This document shows positions 58,070-64,000 of a DNA stretch of 64,000 nt, piece by piece. The translations under genes were made by a program, and so were the position numbers. The notes under the pieces are model-generated. The model worked only from the letters and a program-made list of their open reading frames with translations. It did no database searches and was not told the origin of the DNA. This DNA is from Lepidonotus clava. Taxonomy: Eukaryota; Annelida; Polychaeta; Phyllodocida; Polynoidae. The stretch's first letter is position 1. The number at the start of each line of letters is the position of its first letter. The DNA is taken from contig OW387135.1 of assembly GCA_936440205.1 (NCBI GenBank), forward strand, positions 25,894,792 through 25,958,791, given 5' to 3'.

Positions 58070-58335
58070 CCGCTAAAATCGACACTGCGACATGGGCATT
58101 TCTTAAATTCGACACGGCGACACGGCCGTTTTTTAAATTCGACAGGCGACATGGCAACTTAGGGACAAATGACATTGCTCTTTTCTTAAATTCGACATGG
58201 GACAGGGCTAATTCTTAAATTCGACAGGGCCATTTTTTAAATTCGACATGCGACATGGCTTTAATCTGTGATATAGTGACAGGCGACACGGCCTTTTTTT
58301 AAAATTCGACACCTACATGGGACCCTCCCCCCATC
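58070..58335. repeat. TTAAATTCGACA minisatellite, locus 2
   Basis: At least six units of TTTTTTAAATTCGACAGG / TCTTAAATTCGACATGGG type alternate with GGCGACATGGC words, ending CTACATGGGACCCTCCCCCC. The unit and the terminal GACCC...CCC word match locus 1, so both are copies of one dispersed family. Confidence 0.8.
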
Positions 58336-58600
58336 CAGAGCCCCGATATGGGGCTTTAGACATTTCCCCATGACTTAGGTGAGGGGGCACAGGCAAAAGT
58401 ACAATCCTGATCCACGACTGGGCCTATATACTAGGCCCTATTCAAATATGAGCGTTGGATCTTTTCAGAATGACTTGTAGCGCCAATTAATTGATTACGA
58501 ATGTGACCTTCCTTCTTCATTAGGCCTATATTCTACAAATTGATTCACTGGATTATTCATTTAGGCTAACTTTCTCTTTAAATGAACGCTTTCCAGCGTA
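58336..58600. other. Intergenic, nothing recognised
   Basis: Contains a few TAGGCCTATA-type words. No gene was seen. Confidence 0.4.
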
Positions 58601-59280
58601 GTCCTCTGCCTTTGAATGATGTCCCCTGTTAACAGATGGCCTCAGTGCAGTTATCGTCTGCCACTTGTGAATTATTGGCGGGAAAGGACGACCAGGAGCG
58701 CTCGCCCCGCGTCCAGAAATAAAATGAGCTTTTCCCCAAACGGACATGTTTTCTCGCCGAACCGAACGTCGGGGATGTCGCAAACGGCCATATACGTCAC
58801 GGGGACGCTGAACGATGGGTCACGTGACCACACCGACGACATAATAGATCAAAGATGGCCGCCCGGGGATCAACAGGCGCGACACCGACAAATGGCTTGG
58901 CAGCGCCACCACCGGTAGACGCCATCACAAGGTAAACATCAATTCGCCTATTATCGCCCACTCTGGTCAGCAAATTGCTTCCGGGGCAGGGTGCGCCGCC
59001 CTAGCGGGGGTTGATGTAACCTTTGCCATCACCAAGTGCCCGCATGTTATCCGGCGGACGCTGGGCCGCCGCAGATAACGCCCGCCATGCCATAATATTG
59101 ACACGCGGTGAAAAATTAACAATTTCTAATTGAAGAGCGCACTTAAATGTAAAGTTCAAGGGGGACTGAAAGTGGATGGGGCCGACCTTGATGGCCAAGA
59201 GAGGGGTGTTTGGGGAACAATTAGAAAGACAGGCAATACGCGAGTTGACTGCGGGATGCGGTTGGTGCAAGTTTGACCCT
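58601..59280. promoter_or_regulatory. CpG-rich island: TTATCGTCTGCC, E2F-like, USF and YY1 motifs
   Basis: TTATCGTCTGCC lies at 58651-58662 and ATTGGCGGGAAAGG about 12 bases further. GGGTCACGTGACC (58817-58829) and AAAGATGGCCGCC (58851-58863) follow, then a donor-like CACAAGGTAAAC near 58926. The order resembles a TATA-less promoter with a short first exon, but no protein frame supports it. Continuing GC-rich DNA to 59280 has only compositional frames. Confidence 0.5.
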
Positions 59281-60560
59281 CTTATTACCGAGCAGTGAGC
59301 AGTATGGCTGCTATTTTTAGGAATAGGAATGTCTATTCTATTCGTTTTGAAAAATCAGACACTGCGCCCAGGCAGTCCGTTCCTCTGAGAAATGATAAAT
59401 AAGATTAACTAGGATTAGGCCTAGCCCTAAGCCCTTTCAGTGTTCTTAGCATAGGACGTCACTAGAATGAAAGAATAAAATATAAATTTATAGGGCCTTC
59501 ACAGTCGTAGTCTAACTATTGCTGAAGCAAGCTTTACCTATTTCAAAAATTCTATAGTTCTTAAATGCCCTTCTTTACGTGTAAAAGTTGGCTTTGTGAT
59601 TGCACAATTACCTAAGAGAAAACTGATTCCACACTTGAAAAACAAACCAATGTACACTAATCAAATTAAAGAGAAATGCCATAAGAACAGTTTGCGTGTC
59701 GATGGTAGGAGGTTAAATAGCTGATAAAAGTAGCTGAGTCTGGTGTAATGGTTCTAATGTCTCTGCTGAACTCAAAGAAACCATTTGTCACTTGCCAAGG
59801 CCTGGACTAAAACACTGTCTGGTATTTTTCTGGCGCTCCGCCTCTGATGGCATATATAAGGTAATGGCCTTTGATCCCCAGGTAATCTTACCTGGCGGGT
59901 TACCTGATACCACCAGGTGAGAGAGCCTTCATCCACCTGTTGACATTCCTTCACGTCCCGCCTTTTTTAATCGCAAATTGTTTGAGGGAAAAAGTCTCAT
60001 TTTCTTTGCGATTGGTGGATTTATATAGGTATCGAAGACTGAGCAGAATCTCCTGTTTGGGAGCACACTATCATCTTCAAATTAGGTGGTGCTTGGAAAT
60101 TTGAAACCGTCAACGTTGAGGATCGGATTAATTCTAAGGAAACCCTATACTCAAGGGCTTATCATACTATTACGAGTGTGTATATCGCTTTATTCCTCGG
60201 TTCATACAATAACAATAACAATGATAATACTTTATACATTTCTACCACAAACCCTTCTGTTAATATATCGAATTTGCACCTGTAAACTATGCATACACAG
60301 ATATGTAGGTTTTGCAAATAGACCTTTTACAATGAACACAACCCTCAGCTGTCAAACTTTGCTGTCGCCTGGCTGATCACCAATACCTTGGTAACTTCTT
60401 CCACAAACTTCTTTGTGCTATGTTTTCCCATCTTTACACATTTTACTTATATATGTGGTCCCTATCATCATCTATGACAGCGATATATAAGGCAACAGCA
60501 GTTAGACGGACAATTATAGGGGGCGCATATTTACAGGTATTGCTGGTGTCGGTGACATGA
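59281..60560. other. Intergenic; mixed patch at 59.8-60.0 kb
   Basis: The patch 59790-59990 repeats CCAGGTAATCTTACCTGGCG-type palindromic words (ACCTGG/CCAGGT). No gene was recognised. Confidence 0.4.
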
Positions 60561-60770
60561 CACTTTCTGTGACAGATCCACCTACGCCAAGTTACCTGGG
60601 CGCCTGATCCGGAGGGAGGATTATGTTACAGCCCGGCAGATGAAGACCGGCGGGGGGTAACGGGAACAGCCTGACAGGTTGGGTGTTATTTCTGACGTCT
60701 GACGTGACGTCTGACGTGACGTCCGACGGTGCAACACGTGACCGTGTAGCGACAGCAGCGCCCCACTGTG
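60561..60770. promoter_or_regulatory. GC-rich element with tandem CRE-type array
   Basis: At 60693-60728 a 12-bp unit TGACGTCTGACG repeats about three times, giving five TGACGT/TGACG half-sites in 36 bases, followed by ACACGTGACCG (E-box). CREB/ATF-type factors bind TGACGTCA-like sites; here the palindrome is broken (TGACGTCT), so binding is uncertain. Confidence 0.5.
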
Positions 60771-61380
60771 GTAACCATATGTACTCACAGAGATGGTGAC
60801 AATGACGATTTTTGTTGTGAGACAAAGATATGTTTTTATCCTGTTGTCAGTTTAGCTGTCAGTTTACTCTACACTTAAAGAGCATTGACGTCGACGCGGA
60901 TATTAAGTTTTAACTATAGCTTTCAAGGTTTGTGAAGTATGCTGGTTTTATTTTGTTTGTACTGATGTTTTGTTCAAAGTTACACTCTTTCTAAGCAAAT
61001 TATCTTTGACGTAATAATCCAAATTGTAATTCATATCTTCCCAAGTTTGTAATGTTAAATGAAAAATTTAACGTTGCAGGGATTGTGTCATTATCAAAAG
61101 GACATAATATATCAATTTGATTAAATCTTCGGCCAATAGGCATATTTCATAATGACCGTTTTTTCTCAATACTCGTTTGTTACTTCCTCGTAGCCTATAC
61201 GTTGCCGTTTCCGTGGGTGCCAGAGAACGTAAATCATCCCTATACAACATAATAACCCTATAAGTGCTGTCACTCCAATTCTGGGACACTCTCCCCATAC
61301 ACAAGTCACAAAAAGTGCATTTCTTTATGTGGCAATTGGCCGACCAGTGTGCGCGGTGTCTGTGATGTAGATCTGAGTTT
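60771..61380. other. AT-rich, nothing recognised
   Basis: No gene or repeat was supported. Confidence 0.45.
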
Positions 61381-62095
61381 TTTTGTTTGACGGTGAAACG
61401 TCCGAGTTGGGTCGGCCAGGTGCAGCAGGTCCGGGGAGTAAGCACACAAAAGATCCAGCCCAGCCTTTGACGGTCACCGCTCATCGCACTCCAGCGCTTC
61501 CTTTGGCCCCACACCCCTCATCTTTGACTAAAAACCAATTAAATTTATTTCACGCTTTCTCTCAGCGAGACAGGGGCAGACATAGGGCCAGCTGGTTGGG
61601 GTTTTTAGACAAGGGCAGGCCCTATAGATGTGCTGGTGTGGATGGGTGGATGGCAGTGGCGGCAGGGTTTCGGGGGATGAGGGTTGGGGATCTTTATGCA
61701 AGCCCATGGCCGTGTCACATGGCAGGGTCATGTTGATCTTGCATGGTCCGTGCACATGGCTGGTGGCCTTTTTGAGGTGGGTGAGTATCAGCGCTTAAGA
61801 GGGGCCTGGCTTTAAATGTGGCGACAAAGGAGGGCGACAATTACTGGCCGAGGGAGGGGAGAAGGAAGGGCGACTTGTTATTCACCTGATGACAGGAGTG
61901 GGGGCCAGCACGGCGACATCGGAGAAAACACACATCTGCCCCGCGGGCCCCGATGTGGGAAAGTCCAATTGTGCCCTTTGTTAGTGTGATATTGGTCGTA
62001 AAATGAATTATAACCGAGTTGATTAAAAGGGAAACGCTTCTCAAATATCCCACTGGATACTGCGGGGGGTTGTTCAAAGGGCGGCGCATTTTCGA
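61381..62095. promoter_or_regulatory. Moderately GC-rich stretch
   Basis: GC-rich relative to flanks, with patchy CpG (GCCCCGCGGGCCCCG near 61938). Open frames on both strands do not resemble proteins. Possible regulatory DNA without a distinctive motif set. Confidence 0.25.
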
Positions 62096-62549
62096 CGGGA
62101 AAATGAGAAACTTCTAAGAGGGTTTTCTCCCACTGTGAATGTTGGAAAAGATTATATTTTGCAGTGGACCATGAATCTGTGTGTTCTGGTTTGGCTTTTC
62201 AATGATAACAACTAGTCTTTTTTAAACTTGTTATGATTGGTCTCTTTGTCCAGTATTGTACACGTCCACCCTTTGATGTTTGGAGAGGAATGCTAATTCC
62301 TTAAATTATCAAAATAATCTATAATGCATATAGCTGTTTACGGAAAGGCCTCACCAAAGTATATAGGGGCCCTCTGATATAGCCCATTTATGTATATCCT
62401 GTGATTGCAATTCACAATTGAGAATCGTGTGGGCCCATAATGGAATGACTGTGCTTAGATAACAATAATGAATATTATATGTTCAATGCTGCAAATTTTG
62501 TCTGAAAAAGCAGACTTCAGTGAAAATGAGGGAAGATGAGGATACAAAT
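62096..62549. other. AT-rich, nothing recognised
   Basis: No gene or structured repeat was seen up to the direct repeat. Confidence 0.45.
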
Positions 62550-62666
62550 ATGTCTAATTTATATTCTGAAGTTCTAATGCAAAACATATAGGGCCTATAC
62601 CTCGTCATTGTATCTCCACATGCCATCTGAGGTTAACTCCAGTCTATCACATAATTATATACTACT
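62550..62666. repeat. Direct repeat, left copy (117 bp)
   Basis: Identical to 63162-63269 except for nine extra bases (GGGCCTATA). It lies 612 bases from its partner in the same orientation. Confidence 0.95.
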
Positions 62667-62696
62667 TTTTCATTCATATAATATATCAGGGTGCCC

Positions 62697-63014
62697 CCGC
62701 TTTTTCAGATATCAATATAAGACCTAAAAATGAACTTTATAATACCTTGTTGGGTATCAAAATAAGACCTTTTCAAGACATTTCTGTGAAGATTGTTGTC
62801 ACCTTTTTAAACATTTATAGATTCTACCAAAATTGAGTAAACATTGAAATGAGAGAAGGAAAAATTATATCATGTAATGAATTCAGATTGACCAAAAAAT
62901 AAGACCTTTCTAAGACCTCTGGACCTAAGATAAGACCTTTCTAATAGCCTTATATAAATGGAAAAGCCAAAATAAGACCTTTTAAGACCTTATAATACCT
63001 GCGTGGGCAAGCTG
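62697..63014. mobile_element. hAT-like MITE, 318 bp, between the direct repeats
   Basis: The ends CAGGGTGCCCCCGC and (inverted) CAGCTTGCCCACGC match at 11 of 14 positions. The interior repeats AATAAGACCTTTT / TAAGACCT words near both ends, a texture I associate with hAT-derived non-autonomous elements. The flanks TAATATAT and TATATGTA are only loosely similar, so no clean 8-bp duplication is claimed. No coding capacity. Confidence 0.55.
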
Positions 63015-63161
63015 TATATGTATAGAATCGACACAATATTAGACTGCTTGTGTACTATTTGTTATTCTGTTCACTCAGCATCTTTGTATGTTATCAATAT
63101 TCTTATTTGAATGACCAATGTGTAACATATAGGATAATTACCTTGTCGATATCGAAGACAG

Positions 63162-63269
63162 ATGTCTAATTTATATTCTGAAGTTCTAATGCAAAACATA
63201 TACCTCGTCATTGTATCTCCACATGCCATCTGAGGTTAACTCCAGTCTATCACATAATTATATACTACT
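63162..63269. repeat. Direct repeat, right copy (108 bp)
   Basis: Starts ATGTCTAATTTATATTCTGA and ends AATTATATACTACT like the left copy, with no substitutions seen and one 9-base length difference. Confidence 0.95.
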
Positions 63270-63329
63270 CAACAAGAATGTCTACGTACAGAGATCCCTA
63301 TAAAGAAAATTAGAGTAGTTATATATTCG

Positions 63330-63960
63330 GTATGTCATCAGGATTTATCCGTTGCTTCCGTATCCCATTAAAAAACGACGGGTATCTGGATTTCTCTCTT
63401 CTTTTTTCGCAGAAAGCAGATAAATACAACGTGAAATCAGCTTTACAAAATAGTTTTGCATTTTTTTTGTCAAAAAGAAGGGCAGATGCAGCGTGTGCAT
63501 GCATGCAGTCCTATCTTTGTGGTGGCGGGAATTTCGAGAAATCTCTATGGCAACGGAGGACGTCACAGAAGGAACGCGGGGACGTCATTTCTCCCCAAAA
63601 TGACGGGGTCTTTGACTGTATACAAATGTCGTCTGCTGCGGTTTTATTAATGTTGTCAGTCTGTCAGAGAGCGGGAATTACCCGCGGCCTTAGACGAGGA
63701 CGGCGAGTGGGCAGACGACATTTCGACATGTCAGCGACACGAGTACCACCTGTCTCTGGGGACATGTCCAAGATGACCGGTCGTTTGTCACAAGTCACGT
63801 GGTTATAGGTGAGGGCCAAATTGACCAGGGCCACGGACACTTATTGGTCAGCGTTTACACAGGGCGTTGGTCAGCGGACAGGTGCACAGGGGGAGATTAC
63901 CCCTGGGGTCAACAGGTCCCGAGACCTCTGGGACATGGCTTGCGGTTTGGCGCGTTTTTT
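63330..63960. promoter_or_regulatory. GC-rich island with inverted pair of AATGTCGTCTGC
   Basis: AATGTCGTCTGC at 63625-63636 (plus) faces GCAGACGACATT at 63711-63722 (minus). Between them GCGGGAATTACCCGC (63671-63685) is a GC-rich palindrome close to the pair's midpoint. GGTGGCGGGAATTTCG (E2F-like) near 63522, ATGGCAACGGAGGACGTCAC near 63546 and an E-box AGTCACGTGG near 63793 complete the set. A 158-codon plus frame crosses it without protein character. Confidence 0.55.
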
Positions 63961-64000
63961 AAAGGCAATTGAATTGACCAATATTACTGATGTCTGATGG

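Noticed and set aside
56155-58335. CRISPR-like array from the regularly recurring TTAAATTCGACA
   Set aside because: Spacing is irregular, the units themselves are diverged and the genome is animal. It is a minisatellite.
24036-60775. CCACAGTGGGGCGC shared by 24.04 kb and (inverted) 60.76 kb as a CTCF site
   Set aside because: The word is shared exactly, but it deviates from the CTCF core at two central positions. Noted only as a shared 14-mer.
63332-63808. 158-codon plus frame at the right edge
   Set aside because: It runs through a GC-rich motif-dense island and has no recognisable motif.

Overview
This 64-kb window looks like non-coding nuclear DNA from an animal. It is AT-rich overall, with short GC/CpG-rich islands, MITE-type DNA transposons, microsatellites, one canonical eukaryotic tRNA-Arg gene and a tRNA-like pseudogene. 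The word TAGGCCTA(T) recurs through the AT-rich parts. From general familiarity that word is common in echinoderm and hemichordate genomes, so a marine invertebrate, perhaps an ambulacrarian deuterostome, is my best guess. No host gene is present to confirm it.

No convincing multi-exon host protein gene was recognised. The only protein-like open frame is a single-exon, 216-codon minus-strand ORF (1468-2118) with the strand order of an SGNH-hydrolase fold, probably carried by a mobile element. Most other open frames are chance products of GC-rich islands or of simple repeats.

Layout. 0-5 kb is element-derived: a ~180-bp tandem repeat, the SGNH-like ORF, an LTR-like block and a long TATG microsatellite. 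5-28 kb is AT-rich desert broken by GC-rich islands near 7.3, 9.6, 14.9, 19.8, 23.1 and 26.5 kb. 28-30 kb holds a ~1-kb non-autonomous DNA element with an embedded tRNA-like sequence. 30-46 kb is the most island-dense part: a TATA-less promoter-like motif cluster at 32.75 kb, tRNA-Arg at 34.6 kb, a palindromic element at 35.3 kb, several CTCF-like sites, and a strong CpG-rich block at 42.2-45.6 kb. 46.4-47.8 kb is a nest of repeats. 48-64 kb returns to AT-rich desert with islands at 52.3, 53.7, 58.7, 60.7, 61.6 and 63.6 kb, a dispersed TTAAATTCGACA minisatellite at two loci, and a hAT-like MITE inside a near-perfect direct duplication.

The most unusual observation is an exact 12-mer, AATGTCGTCTGC, present six times on both strands at 9.8, 26.6, 39.5, 44.8 and 63.6/63.7 kb. 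Every copy lies in a GC-rich island, and several one-to-few-base variants lie in other islands. Chance predicts about 0.01 copies of a given 12-mer in 64 kb. With E2F-like GGCGGGAA words, USF/CRE/YY1-type motifs and CTCF-like sites in a convergent arrangement, the window reads as a regulatory landscape (enhancers, insulators, possibly distal promoters) of a gene lying outside it. That interpretation is inference; the motif counts are read directly.
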